Assembly (NCBI GenBank): GCA_022820675.1
Contig: JAJEFC010000400.1
Coordinates: 1 to 40,339, forward strand
Origin: Vicinamibacteria bacterium
GTDB taxonomy: Bacteria; Acidobacteriota; Vicinamibacteria; Vicinamibacterales; UBA8438
Direction of reading: 5' to 3'
DNA: 40,339 bases
In this document: in pieces, positions 1 through 7,883 of the stretch
How the letters are laid out: every line of letters starts with the position of its first letter
How positions within the stretch are numbered: position 1 is the stretch's first letter
The notes under the pieces: generated by a model
What the model saw: only the letters and a program-made list of their open reading frames with translations
Told to the model about the DNA's origin: nothing
Databases searched by the model: none
Translations under genes and position numbers: made by a program

Positions 1-98
1 GTCGGTTGAACGGGGCGCACCTGCTGCCCCTGGTCCGGGCCGGCGTCGTCTTCGTCGATGGCGTCATCCGGACGGAGGATCGGAAGGAGGCCGCCTGA
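1..98 (+). CDS. C-terminal end of a probable IS256/Mutator-type transposase (partial)
   Basis: An open frame enters from the left edge and ends with TGA at 96-98. Only 31 residues are visible, reading RLNGAHLLPLVRAGVVF and then VDGVIRTEDRKEAA. From memory of the family, IS256-type transposases of GC-rich bacteria often end with a block like IN-PHL-ALVRAG--F-NG followed by a short acidic tail, and this fragment fits. A terminal-inverted-repeat-like sequence follows within 15 bases, which supports an insertion element. No catalytic residue lies in the window. It could instead be the tail of an unrelated protein. Confidence 0.45.
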   Translation, partial: RLNGAHLLPLVRAGVVFVDGVIRTEDRKEAA

Positions 99-107
99 TC
101 ACGTCAA

Positions 108-138
108 GGGCCGATCCACAACATTTGACAATTCCTCC
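108..138 (+). mobile_element. probable right terminal inverted repeat of an IS256-type element
   Basis: Shortly after the transposase stop comes GATCCACAACATTTGACA (about 113-130) followed by ATTCCTCC. IS256-family ends in GC-rich bacteria commonly read inward as TGTCAA...TTGTGGATC, and this is the reverse complement of that pattern. The matching left end lies outside the window. The outer boundary and any 8-9 bp target duplication cannot be fixed from here. Confidence 0.45.
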
Positions 139-232
139 AGCGGGTCGTCGAACGCGACATCAGCGAACGGGAGATCGGAGAGGCTGGATGCGACGTGGAG
201 GTCAATCCGCTTGACGGGCGAGGGAGTGAACA

Positions 233-3040
233 GTGAGGACGTTTGCAGGGTTTGTCTTGATCACGCTTGTCGCTCTCGGCGCGCATGCGCAGGATGAACC
301 ACGCGTGCGAACCGCGGCGGTCCCCGGGACGGAGCAGCCGTCCCGAGTCGTCGATGGCCTGCCGATTGGCGCCAGGGACGAAGTTGTCCTCGAGACGGCC
401 GAAGAGGTCGTGCGACGCGCGGTGCCGACGGGCTATCGCCCCGACGGTTCTCCTTGTCTCTGGCCGAACGGAGTCATCCCCTACGTCATTGACGACAACG
501 TGCCGCAGCGGGAGAGACTCGAGGTCTTGAAGGCGGTTCGCACCTGGGACACGGAGACCGTGCTTCGGTTCGTGGAGCGGACGGCACGGCATCCGAACTA
601 TGTGCACTTCACGATTGGACCTGTCTCCGGTTCCACCAACTGGTGTGGTCGCGGTGGGCCCATAGGCGTGCATTGGCAGGTAGTCGAGGTTCCGGATTCT
701 GCAGACAATCTGCTCCACGTCCTTGGCCATACGATCGGCCTGGAGCATGAGAACCAGCGAAGGGATCGTGACCGTTGGCTGACGGTGTTCGGAAACAACA
801 TCGCCGAGACGTCCCTTGCTCGAAGTGCGTGGCATCCGAAGCTCTCAACCGGCCCGGACATCGGTCCGTACGACTACCGGTCCATCATGCACTATCGCTT
901 CATTGAACCCCTGAAGCAGCGGAACCATGGCCGGCCCTACTCGGCCGACACCATACCGCCGGGTATGCCATTCGGAGCTGCAGGGGAACTGTCGCCGGGC
1001 GACGTCGACTCCGTGGCGCGGCTGTACGGCCACATTCCGGACAGACACACGATCTCGACGAATCCAGCGGGCCTCGAGATCATCGTGGACGGCGAGCGCA
1101 TGACCGCCCCGGCGAGCGTTGCGTGGGAGTCTGGCAGCGAGCACACCCTGGAGGTCCCGTCGCCACAGTTCCGCGACGGCGCGCGGTTGCTGTTCGGACG
1201 GTGGAGCGACGACGGCGCCCGTACGCACACCATCACGGCTACGGACGACACGACGCTGTACCAGGCGAGTTTCATCGAGCAGCATCGGGTGTCCACCAAG
1301 GTAAGGGCGATTTGCCGCGGGTCCGACGCCGCATGCTCATCCGACCACGCCCGTGTCACCGTCAGTCCGACGAGTCCGGACGGCTACTACGCCATACGCA
1401 CGCCCATCCAGGTAACGGCGACGCCGCCGTCGGGCAGTCCGCTCCGGTTCCTGCGGTGGGACACGTCCACGGACTATTACGCCGGCTTCCTGCGGTACTT
1501 CGCGCACGGGCCGTCCTCGAACCCGGCCAATACGTTCATGATGTCGACGTTGACTTATGAAGCGGTCTTCGTCGACGGTCCGATCTTCCGCGTGAACTCG
1601 AGTGTGGATCCCGTGGAGGTGTCCATTGGTGACTGGTGGGGGGAGGCGCCGGTGGCGTTTCTGCCGGAGTGGTTCTCGGGACCTGTGACCGTCAGGCTGA
1701 AGGAGCCGTTCCCGGGGGGGCGCGGGTACCGGCACCGCTTCAGAAGCTGGAGCGACGGCGGGGGGGAGACGCATACGATAGACGTGCCGCGCGCCGCCGA
1801 CACGACGCTGACCCTCACGCTGGACACGGAGTACAGACTCACAACTCGCGCGTGGCAGGACTGGCACGGGAATGCGGTCGTGAGGACGCCATCCTCGGCG
1901 GACGGCTTTTACCCGGAGGGCGTCGAGGTGCGCCTGCGGGCCGTCGCCGAGCCGCCGGCGAAGTTCATCGGCTGGAACGGGGGCGTTGCGGGTCGGGATC
2001 CTGCGGCTTCGGTGGTGATGGACGACGGACAGCTCGCCGAGGCGGTCTTCGCCCTGGACGCCGAGGAGCTGCAGTCCGGGGTCCCGGTGGCAGTGTCCCT
2101 GAGCGGGTTGCGCTGGGAGGGGACCGTGCCGGACTTCGGCCGGTACTACGTCGAGCCGCCGGCTGACGCGAGCGAGATCGAAGTCGAGTTTCACACGCAA
2201 GTCGCGCCTTCCGGGGAAGCGGGTCTGTTCGTGGCTGGCACGGATCTGTGGCCGAACTGGGTCCGCCAGGACACCGCGGATCGGGTCCTGCGTGATGGAG
2301 AGGTCGCCACGATCATGGTTCCCCGGCCGCCCGACCGATGGCCGGCGGCCTATTTCATTCTCGTTCGGGGTCCGGAATCAGGAGGCGCGCTGGAAGGCAC
2401 GCTGGTGGCGCGAGTTCGCCGTGACCGAGGCCGTAACCGGGCGCCGCAGGCGGTGGGAGCGTTGGAGGGCAGGACTCTGGTGTCGGGCGCCGGGCCGCTG
2501 GTGATGGACGTCGCGCGGGCGTTCCGCGACCTGGACGGCGATGTGCTGACGTACACGGCGGTCTCGTCCGCCGCGGCGGTGGCCGGGGTGGACGCGTGGG
2601 GCAGCACGTTGACGGTGACGCCGGGGTCGGCGGGGACGGCGACGGTGACGGTGACGGCGACCGATAGCGGCGGCTCGAACACGGCGGCGGCTCAATCGTT
2701 CACGGTGACGGTGGTGCGGACCTTCACCGACCACCCGATCGTGCCCGGCGTCACGCCGCTCAAGGCGGTGCACTTCACGGAGCTGCGGGCGCGTATCGAC
2801 GCCCTGCGGTCGGCGGCGGGGCTGGAGCAGTCCGTGTGGACGGACCCGGTGCTGCGGGCGGGCGAGACGCCGGTCAGGCTGGTGCATCTGCGGGAGCTGC
2901 GGACGGCACTGGCGGCGGTGTATGCGGCGTCGGGGCGGCCGGCGCCCTCATGGACGGACGCGTCGCCGGCGGCGGGGGCGACGCCGATCCGGGCGGCGCA
3001 CGTGATGGAGTTGCGGTCGCTGGTGACGGCGTTGGAATGA
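233..3040 (+). CDS. secreted astacin-like multidomain protein with a substituted catalytic glutamate
   Basis: This is a 935-residue secreted protein. The GTG start follows AGGGAG (221-226) by 6 nt, and residues 1-20 form a signal peptide (MRTFAGFVLITLVALGAHA). Residues about 75-270 resemble an astacin/matrixin metalloprotease. The zinc site reads HVLGHTIGLEHE (162-173), followed by RRDRD and a Met-turn SIMHY (217-221). The three zinc histidines are kept, but the glutamate of HExxH is valine (V163, codon GTC), so the domain is probably inactive. About 270-610 hold repeated beta domains resembling divergent InlB B-repeats (FGRWSDDG, FRSWSDGG, FIGWNGG). About 720-830 resemble an Ig/cadherin-like domain (RAFRDLDGDVLTY). 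The last 105 residues are three copies of a TP-(K/R)--H--ELR unit. It lies just downstream of a probable IS end. A binding or adhesion role is inference. Confidence 0.85.
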   Translation: MRTFAGFVLITLVALGAHAQDEPRVRTAAVPGTEQPSRVVDGLPIGARDEVVLETAEEVVRRAVPTGYRPDGSPCLWPNGVIPYVIDDNVPQRERLEVLKAVRTWDTETVLRFVERTARHPNYVHFTIGPVSGSTNWCGRGGPIGVHWQVVEVPDSADNLLHVLGHTIGLEHENQRRDRDRWLTVFGNNIAETSLARSAWHPKLSTGPDIGPYDYRSIMHYRFIEPLKQRNHGRPYSADTIPPGMPFGAAGELSPGDVDSVARLYGHIPDRHTISTNPAGLEIIVDGERMTAPASVAWESGSEHTLEVPSPQFRDGARLLFGRWSDDGARTHTITATDDTTLYQASFIEQHRVSTKVRAICRGSDAACSSDHARVTVSPTSPDGYYAIRTPIQVTATPPSGSPLRFLRWDTSTDYYAGFLRYFAHGPSSNPANTFMMSTLTYEAVFVDGPIFRVNSSVDPVEVSIGDWWGEAPVAFLPEWFSGPVTVRLKEPFPGGRGYRHRFRSWSDGGGETHTIDVPRAADTTLTLTLDTEYRLTTRAWQDWHGNAVVRTPSSADGFYPEGVEVRLRAVAEPPAKFIGWNGGVAGRDPAASVVMDDGQLAEAVFALDAEELQSGVPVAVSLSGLRWEGTVPDFGRYYVEPPADASEIEVEFHTQVAPSGEAGLFVAGTDLWPNWVRQDTADRVLRDGEVATIMVPRPPDRWPAAYFILVRGPESGGALEGTLVARVRRDRGRNRAPQAVGALEGRTLVSGAGPLVMDVARAFRDLDGDVLTYTAVSSAAAVAGVDAWGSTLTVTPGSAGTATVTVTATDSGGSNTAAAQSFTVTVVRTFTDHPIVPGVTPLKAVHFTELRARIDALRSAAGLEQSVWTDPVLRAGETPVRLVHLRELRTALAAVYAASGRPAPSWTDASPAAGATPIRAAHVMELRSLVTALE

Positions 3041-3071
3041 GGCGGCGTGGTGGTCGGCCCGACATGCGGAG

Positions 3072-3093
3072 GCGGACGAACTCGGCCGTCCGC
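3072..3093. terminator. possible hairpin terminator after the astacin-like gene
   Basis: GCGGACG (3072-3078) pairs perfectly with CGTCCGC (3087-3093) across an 8-nt loop, 32 bases after the stop codon. No T-run follows, so an intrinsic terminator is only possible. Confidence 0.25.
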
Positions 3094-3161
3094 GGACGCG
3101 ACGTCGCCGGCTGCTTGTCGACCTCCTGCGGAGACACGAGGGCGGAGAGCGGCGCCGCGAC

Positions 3162-3560
3162 TCAACCGGTGATGCGCCTGATGCCGGAGATGTCATCGAA
3201 GGCGCGGTCGAACGACAGGATCTCCTCCACGCCATGCTGGCGCATCACGGCGACGTGTATCGCGTCGCGGGCCGACAGAACGGGCGACGCAAGCAGGATC
3301 TCACGCGCGCTCGTCACGTTCCCCACCGTCAGCGGGAACACATCGTCGACCGCGCCGAGCAGGGCCTCGAACGCCGGGTGAATCGCGTCGAGCCGCCCGA
3401 TCGCCACGTATCGGTGCAGGATCTCCTGCAGCACCTCCGCGTCGCTGACGAGCCGCCGATTGTCCAGCGCGAGACGTTCCAGCCGTCGTTGCGCGTCGGT
3501 CTTGTGGGGATGGTCGGCGCCGACGAGGTACATCGGCACGTTCGAGTCGATCAGGATCAC
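3162..3560 (-). CDS. vapC: VapC-type PIN-domain ribonuclease toxin
   Basis: This 132-residue protein has the PIN-domain layout: D5 in the opening strand (ILIDSNVPM), E42 and E46 in AEVLQEILHR, D99 in SARDAIHVAVM, and D118/D122 in FDRAFDD. These acidic residues would hold the metal of the RNase site. The GTG start at 3560 overlaps the antitoxin stop (GTGA), so the two genes are translationally coupled in the usual antitoxin-first order. VapC toxins typically cut tRNA or rRNA, but the target here cannot be told. Length is normal for the family, and all expected acidic residues appear present, so the toxin looks intact. Confidence 0.88.
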   Translation of the reverse strand: MILIDSNVPMYLVGADHPHKTDAQRRLERLALDNRRLVSDAEVLQEILHRYVAIGRLDAIHPAFEALLGAVDDVFPLTVGNVTSAREILLASPVLSARDAIHVAVMRQHGVEEILSFDRAFDDISGIRRITG

Positions 3561-3802
3561 GAGCGATAGCCCGATTCGATCTCGCGCAGCATCTGGTCGA
3601 TGTCCGCGGTCGGAAAGCCGTGGCGGGCGGCGGCTCGGATCGCGGCGAGCTTGCGGTCGACGCTGCCCGACGGCTCGTCGCGTGCGGCCTTGCGCAGCTT
3701 CTGGCGGACCCACGCCGAGAGAGTCAGCCCGTCGCGGGCCGCAAGGCGGCGATACTCCCCGACGTCGGCCTCGTCCATGACGACCTGAAGCCGAGTACTC
3801 AT
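3557..3802 (-). CDS. vapB: VapB-type ribbon-helix-helix antitoxin
   Basis: This 81-residue protein starts with a short strand and helix typical of ribbon-helix-helix antitoxins (MSTRLQVVMDEADVGEYRRLA, then GLTLSAWVRQKLRKAA). A basic linker and a C-terminal toxin-binding tail follow (AAARHGFPTADIDQMLREIE). It directly precedes the PIN toxin and overlaps it by GTGA. The ATG at 3802 has a TATGCT box exactly 6 nt upstream and no Shine-Dalgarno sequence, so the mRNA is probably leaderless. As in related pairs, the VapBC complex probably represses this promoter. Confidence 0.82.
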   Translation of the reverse strand: MSTRLQVVMDEADVGEYRRLAARDGLTLSAWVRQKLRKAARDEPSGSVDRKLAAIRAAARHGFPTADIDQMLREIESGYRS

Positions 3803-3808
3803 GCCGGG

Positions 3809-3814
3809 AGCATA
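3809..3814 (-). promoter_or_regulatory. -10 box TATGCT of vapBC, leaderless
   Basis: On the minus strand TATGCT is followed by 6 nt (CCCGGC) and the vapB ATG. With initiation about 7 nt after the box, the transcript would begin at the start codon. Confidence 0.5.
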
Positions 3815-3884
3815 TCAGGCGGCTCCCATGAGCCTGGATTGTCGTGGGCGGTCGAGACCGGTCACCGGTCGCGCCGCCGACTGC

Positions 3885-4580
3885 CTACTGCGGCCGCAGG
3901 CCGCCAGCCTGCGAGGCGAACGCCCGCATCTCGATCAGGTCGATGAGGGCGCGCGAGCGGGCGGCGACGTCGCCCTGCTCGAGCAGCGCCTGCTTCTCCA
4001 CCGGCTCCAGGTCGAGGTACTGCGCGAGGGTGTTGACGAGGGCGTCGTCGCCCATGTCCGCGGGCACCATCCGGCGCCATCCGGCGTTCTCGAACCGGCC
4101 CGCGAGGAGGGGGTCGAGGCGGGCCCGCAGGCGGCGGAGCTCGTCGCGGATGCACTCGGAGTCGGTCTCCGGCAGGGGGGCGACCTCGGCCCGGCGGTAG
4201 GCGCGGCCGCCGATCTCCGCCACGATGCGGAAGCGCTCGATGCCGCGGAGGATGATGTTGGAACGGCCGTCCGGCAGGCGCTCGGCGTGGCTGATCAGGC
4301 CGGCGCATCCGACGTCGTAGACCGGTGGCGGTTCCTCCGCGAGGGGCCCGCTCGCGGGGACCCCGAGATCGGCCGGCGGGACGGCCGGCGGTTGCGCCGG
4401 CCGGTCCCGGAGGGGGCGTCCGTCCTTCAGGAGCACCATGCCGATGATGCGGTCGCCCGACAGGGCGTCGGCGAGCATCCGGCGATACCGCGGCTCGAAG
4501 ATGTGCAGGGGCAGGAACACGGACGGAAACAGGACGACGTTGGGCAGCGGGAAGATCGGGATCGTCGAGGGCAGCATCAT
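3885..4580 (-). CDS. LON N-terminal (substrate-binding) domain protein
   Basis: This 231-residue stand-alone LON domain opens with IPIFPLPNVVLFPSVFLPLHIFEPRYR, the hallmark of the PF02190 family. It also carries GMVLLKDG, YDVGCAGLISHAERLPDG and a C-terminal helical bundle (ALVNTLAQYLDLEPVEKQALLEQ). It has no AAA or protease domain of Lon. The start is one of two consecutive ATG codons (4580 or 4577), and no clear Shine-Dalgarno sequence is visible. It lies 59 bases after the VWA gene on the same strand, so it is probably the third gene of the moxR-VWA set. Such proteins are thought to bind peptides or unfolded protein, but the precise role is unknown. Confidence 0.82.
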   Translation of the reverse strand: MMLPSTIPIFPLPNVVLFPSVFLPLHIFEPRYRRMLADALSGDRIIGMVLLKDGRPLRDRPAQPPAVPPADLGVPASGPLAEEPPPVYDVGCAGLISHAERLPDGRSNIILRGIERFRIVAEIGGRAYRRAEVAPLPETDSECIRDELRRLRARLDPLLAGRFENAGWRRMVPADMGDDALVNTLAQYLDLEPVEKQALLEQGDVAARSRALIDLIEMRAFASQAGGLRPQ

Positions 4581-4639
4581 GACGCTCGGCGGCCCGCGGC
4601 GGGGCGGCGCGGCCCGGGCCGCGGGCTCCTCCGGACGGA

Positions 4640-5920
4640 TCAGTGCACGGTCCGGGTCTTCTTGTCGAGGAAGTCCATCAGGACGTAGCGGCCCAGCGTG
4701 TGGGGGGTCGTGAAGTACGCCTTGCCGTGGCAGATCGCGCTCACCCGCTTGACGAAGCTCACCAGCTCGTAGTCGCGCGCGAGCATGAAGGTGTTGATCA
4801 TGATGCCGGCCTTGCGGCACGCGGCCACCTCGGCGAACGTCTCCGAGATGACCCAGGGGTCGAGGCCGAAGGCGTTGCGGTAGATCTTCCCGTCGGGGCG
4901 GGTCAGGGCCGACGGCTTGCCGTCGGTGATCATCACGATCTGCCGCATCTCGCGGGGCTGCCGCTCGAGGAGACGGCGGGCGAGGCGGAGGCCCTCGCGG
5001 GTGTTGGTGTAGTGGGGGCCGACCCGCGCCCGTGCGAGCTGCCGCAGGGGGATCTCCTCGGCGGAGTCGTGGAAGAGGACGACCCGCAGGGCATCGCCGG
5101 GGTACTGGCGCCGGATGAGGTTGGCGAGGGCGAGGGCCACCTGCTTGGCCGGCGTGAACCGGTCCTCGCCGTACAGGATCATGCTGTGGCTGCAGTCGAG
5201 CATGAGCACGGTCGCGCAGGCGCTCTGGTACTCGCCCTGGGCGACCATGAGGTCCTCGTGCTCGATCGCGATGCCGGGTCCGGCGATGGCGGCCCGCCCC
5301 ATCCGCTTCACGGCGCTCAGGATGGTCGCGGCGGCGTCGAGGTTCATGGTGTCGCCGAACTCGTAGGGCTTGGGGGCGCCACCCGCCTCGACGCCCGTCG
5401 CGTAGTCGCGCGTGTCGTGGCGGCCGACGCTGCTGTGGCCGACCGATCCGAGCAGGTCCCGCAGAGCCCGGTAGCCCAGGAAATCGAGCCCCTTGTCGGT
5501 CACCTCGAACCGCATGGGCGGCGACTGTCCTTCGCCGCCGCCGCGGCCCTCGCGGTCGCGGGCCGCCGCCTCGAGGTCGGGGTGGCGGGTGATGTAGCCC
5601 TGCTGCGCCATCTCGTCGATGAGCCGGTCGAGCAGCGCCTCGAGCCCCGAGGCCCCGTCGTTGTCCGCGTCGGCCGCGTCGCCCAGAAGTTGCAGGATCG
5701 TCTCGTCCGAGAGCAGCCCGCCGTTCAGCAGGGCCTCGAGGATCGCGTCGCGCAGCGCCTGCTCCGAGCGCTGGCCGTCCTCGGCGTCCCCCTCGCCGGG
5801 ACGGCCGGAGGCGCTGCCGAAGCCGCTGTCGAGGAGCAGCCGCGAGAGCTTCGAGACCAGCTCCTCGATGTCGAGCCCGTCGAGCTCGTCGCCGGTGTAG
5901 CGTGTGTATCGATACTTCAT
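4640..5920 (-). CDS. VWA-domain protein partnered with a MoxR ATPase
   Basis: The protein has 426 residues. The N-terminal ~150 residues are acidic and helical, with a winged-helix-like end (FEVTDKGLDFLGYRALRDLL). From about 235 there is a von Willebrand A domain with a complete MIDAS start, DCSHS (D242, S244, S246), and a later ITDGKPS strand. MIDAS proteins bind a divalent metal and clamp partner proteins. It is encoded 115 bases downstream of the MoxR-type ATPase on the same strand. MoxR/VWA pairs of this kind act as chaperone-like or metal-insertion machines, as in Mg-chelatase BchI/BchD and CbbQ/CbbO. No signal peptide is seen, so it is cytoplasmic. The client is unknown. Confidence 0.85.
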   Translation of the reverse strand: MKYRYTRYTGDELDGLDIEELVSKLSRLLLDSGFGSASGRPGEGDAEDGQRSEQALRDAILEALLNGGLLSDETILQLLGDAADADNDGASGLEALLDRLIDEMAQQGYITRHPDLEAAARDREGRGGGEGQSPPMRFEVTDKGLDFLGYRALRDLLGSVGHSSVGRHDTRDYATGVEAGGAPKPYEFGDTMNLDAAATILSAVKRMGRAAIAGPGIAIEHEDLMVAQGEYQSACATVLMLDCSHSMILYGEDRFTPAKQVALALANLIRRQYPGDALRVVLFHDSAEEIPLRQLARARVGPHYTNTREGLRLARRLLERQPREMRQIVMITDGKPSALTRPDGKIYRNAFGLDPWVISETFAEVAACRKAGIMINTFMLARDYELVSFVKRVSAICHGKAYFTTPHTLGRYVLMDFLDKKTRTVH

Positions 5921-6035
5921 GATCGACGGCGCGTGGGCTTCCGGTTCGTGCGGCGGGTCTCCTGTCGCGAAGTCGTCGTCCGACGTCTCCCCGGCCCCGA
6001 CCCGTCCTGCAGGGGGCAGTCCCGCGGAGGCAATC

Positions 6036-7541
6036 CTAGTTGTAGTACTTCTTCTTCCCGGGCGGGACGCGGACGTCCGTCTCGAACACCTGCTCCGGAG
6101 TCATGGCGGTGCGCCGCTTCGTCTCCACCGCGCTGTACCGCCACGCGTCGTTCCGGCTGATCTTCTTCTGCGCGTACAGCCCCTCGATGATGAACTCGAC
6201 GGCGGACGCGCGCACCGGGGGCGGCTCGCCCGCATCGACCCGAAGGTGGCCCGCCAGCTCGTGCAGGCCGTGGATCTGGCCGGTCTGCTCGAGGAGCTCG
6301 GCCGCCGACGTCGAGTCGCCCAGGTCCAGCGTTCCCCCGAGGTCGAACCACTCGACCACCGCGGCGGCGTCGACGGTGCCGAACCACCCCTCGAAGACGC
6401 GGCCGACGGCGGTGCGGATGACGTCGCGGGCGACCTGGTCGGCGCCCCGCAGCTCGCCCTCGTACTCCAGCTCGAACTTGCCGGTGATGGAGGGCAGGGC
6501 GGCGTAGACGTCGGCGACGCGGACCGCGGCGGCGGGCTCGCGGTTGACGAGGGCCCGCCGCTCGGCGTTCGACACCGCGTTCTCGACGCACGTGATGGGC
6601 ATGCGCTGGCTGACCCCCGAGCGCTTGTCGATCTTGGCGTGGCCGCGGGCGACGAACGCGACCTCCTCGACGATCTCGCTGATGTAGGGCGGAATGCGCG
6701 GCGCCCCCGCGGCATCGCCGGACCGCGCCGTCCACGCCTCCTGGCCCGTGATCCGCATGCCTTCCCGGCGCGTCTGCGGATAGTGCGTGCGAATCTCGGA
6801 CCCGATGCGGTCCTTGAGCGGCGTGACGATCTTGCCCCGGGCGGTGTAGTCCTCCGGATTCGCGGTGAACGTCATCACCACGTCGAGCGGCAGCCGGACC
6901 GGGTAGCCCTTGATCTGGACGTCGCCCTCCTGGAGGATGTTGAACAGGCCGACCTGGATCTTGCCCGCGAGGTCGGGCAGCTCGTTGATGGCGAAGATGC
7001 AGCGGTGGGCGCGGGGGAGCAGCCCGTAGTGCATGGTGAGCTCGTCGGACAGCTCGAGCCCGCCGCGCGCCGCCTTGATGGGGTCGACGTCGCCGATCAT
7101 GTCGGCGATGGTGACGTCCGGCGTCGCAAGCTTCTCCACCAGCCGGCGTTCCCGCGGCAGCCACGCGACGGGAAGGTCGTCGCCCATCTCCGACACCCGG
7201 GTGCGGCAGGCCCGGCACAGGGGCGCGAGGGGGTCGTCGTTGATCTCGCAGCCCGGCATCACCGCCACCGCCTCGTCGAGCAGCGCGACGAGGGCGCGCA
7301 GCAGCCGGGTCTTGGCCTGTCCCCGCAGCCCCAGCAGCACGAAGTCGTGCTGCGAGAGGATCGCGTTGACGACCTGGGGGATCACCGAGTCGTCGTAGCC
7401 GACGATGCCGGGAAACAACGGCCCCGCCTCGCCGAGCCGGCGCACGAGGTTCTCCCGCATCTCGAGCCTGACGCTGCGGCGGGGAAGCCGACCGGTCTCG
7501 ACCGCCTCGCGAAGCTGTCCCAGACGTTGCGGTAGCGGCAT
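6036..7541 (-). CDS. MoxR/magnesium-chelatase-type AAA+ ATPase
   Basis: This 501-residue AAA+ ATPase resembles the BchI/MoxR branch. Walker A is GLRGQAKT (71-78). The Walker B position reads CIFAINELPDLA (181-192), with Asn-Glu where most AAA proteins have Asp-Glu. KIQVGLFNILQEGDVQIKG, TANPEDYTARGKIVTPLKDR (split around sensor 1) and IRTHYP follow. C98, C109 and C112 in an insert after Walker A could bind zinc. Downstream on the same strand are the VWA and LON genes. The ATG at 7541 is preceded by TAAGAT at 6 nt and lacks a Shine-Dalgarno sequence, suggesting leaderless transcription. Confidence 0.87.
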   Translation of the reverse strand: MPLPQRLGQLREAVETGRLPRRSVRLEMRENLVRRLGEAGPLFPGIVGYDDSVIPQVVNAILSQHDFVLLGLRGQAKTRLLRALVALLDEAVAVMPGCEINDDPLAPLCRACRTRVSEMGDDLPVAWLPRERRLVEKLATPDVTIADMIGDVDPIKAARGGLELSDELTMHYGLLPRAHRCIFAINELPDLAGKIQVGLFNILQEGDVQIKGYPVRLPLDVVMTFTANPEDYTARGKIVTPLKDRIGSEIRTHYPQTRREGMRITGQEAWTARSGDAAGAPRIPPYISEIVEEVAFVARGHAKIDKRSGVSQRMPITCVENAVSNAERRALVNREPAAAVRVADVYAALPSITGKFELEYEGELRGADQVARDVIRTAVGRVFEGWFGTVDAAAVVEWFDLGGTLDLGDSTSAAELLEQTGQIHGLHELAGHLRVDAGEPPPVRASAVEFIIEGLYAQKKISRNDAWRYSAVETKRRTAMTPEQVFETDVRVPPGKKKYYN

Positions 7542-7547
7542 GATGGG

Positions 7548-7553
7548 ATCTTA
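7548..7553 (-). promoter_or_regulatory. -10 box TAAGAT of the moxR-VWA-LON set, leaderless
   Basis: On the minus strand TAAGAT is followed by CCCATC and then the ATG of the MoxR gene. The 6-nt spacing places the transcription start at the start codon. Confidence 0.5.
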
Positions 7554-7625
7554 GCAGCCTGCGGCCTCGCAGTCCGGGGCGAAGATCCCCACTGCACTCG
7601 AGCGGCGCCGCATTCCGCGCGACTT

Positions 7626-7690
7626 CGTTGTTCGTCGGTTGCACATGCCCGCTACTCGCCCTCCTCACGCCTTGTCGGGGCGGCGCCTCG
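7626..7690 (-). repeat. intergenic repeat family B, copy 1
   Basis: On the plus strand CGTTGTTCGTCGG is followed about 41 bases later by ACGCCTTGTC. The same two blocks, 40 bases apart and with similar sequence between them (CATGC, CCCT), recur at 23791-23848. This copy lies 3' of the M49-type gene and in that gene's orientation. A GC hairpin (GGCGCCTCGGC / GCCGGCGCC) borders it. The rest of the 342-base gap 7542-7883 holds only the moxR promoter and GC-rich sequence with no gene seen. Confidence 0.65.
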
Positions 7691-7883
7691 GCTTTCGCCG
7701 GCGCCCTCCGGGCGCCGTGCACGCAGGGCTTGGCCACGGGCGGCCGGGCGCTGGGCGGTGCGCGGCGGCCCGCGCCGACGGCCCGGCTGCCCTCGGGGCG
7801 GCGCCGTTCGCCGACGGCGTCGGGCCGGAATCCTCACCCGCCGGCGCCGGGTCGGATGCCGGTCTCGGCGACCGCCGACGCGC

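Noticed and set aside
100..232. minus-strand frame ending DDPLEELSNVVDRPLT across the IS end
   Set aside because: It runs through the terminal-repeat-like sequence and has no start or motif, so it is more likely chance or a short remnant at the insertion site.
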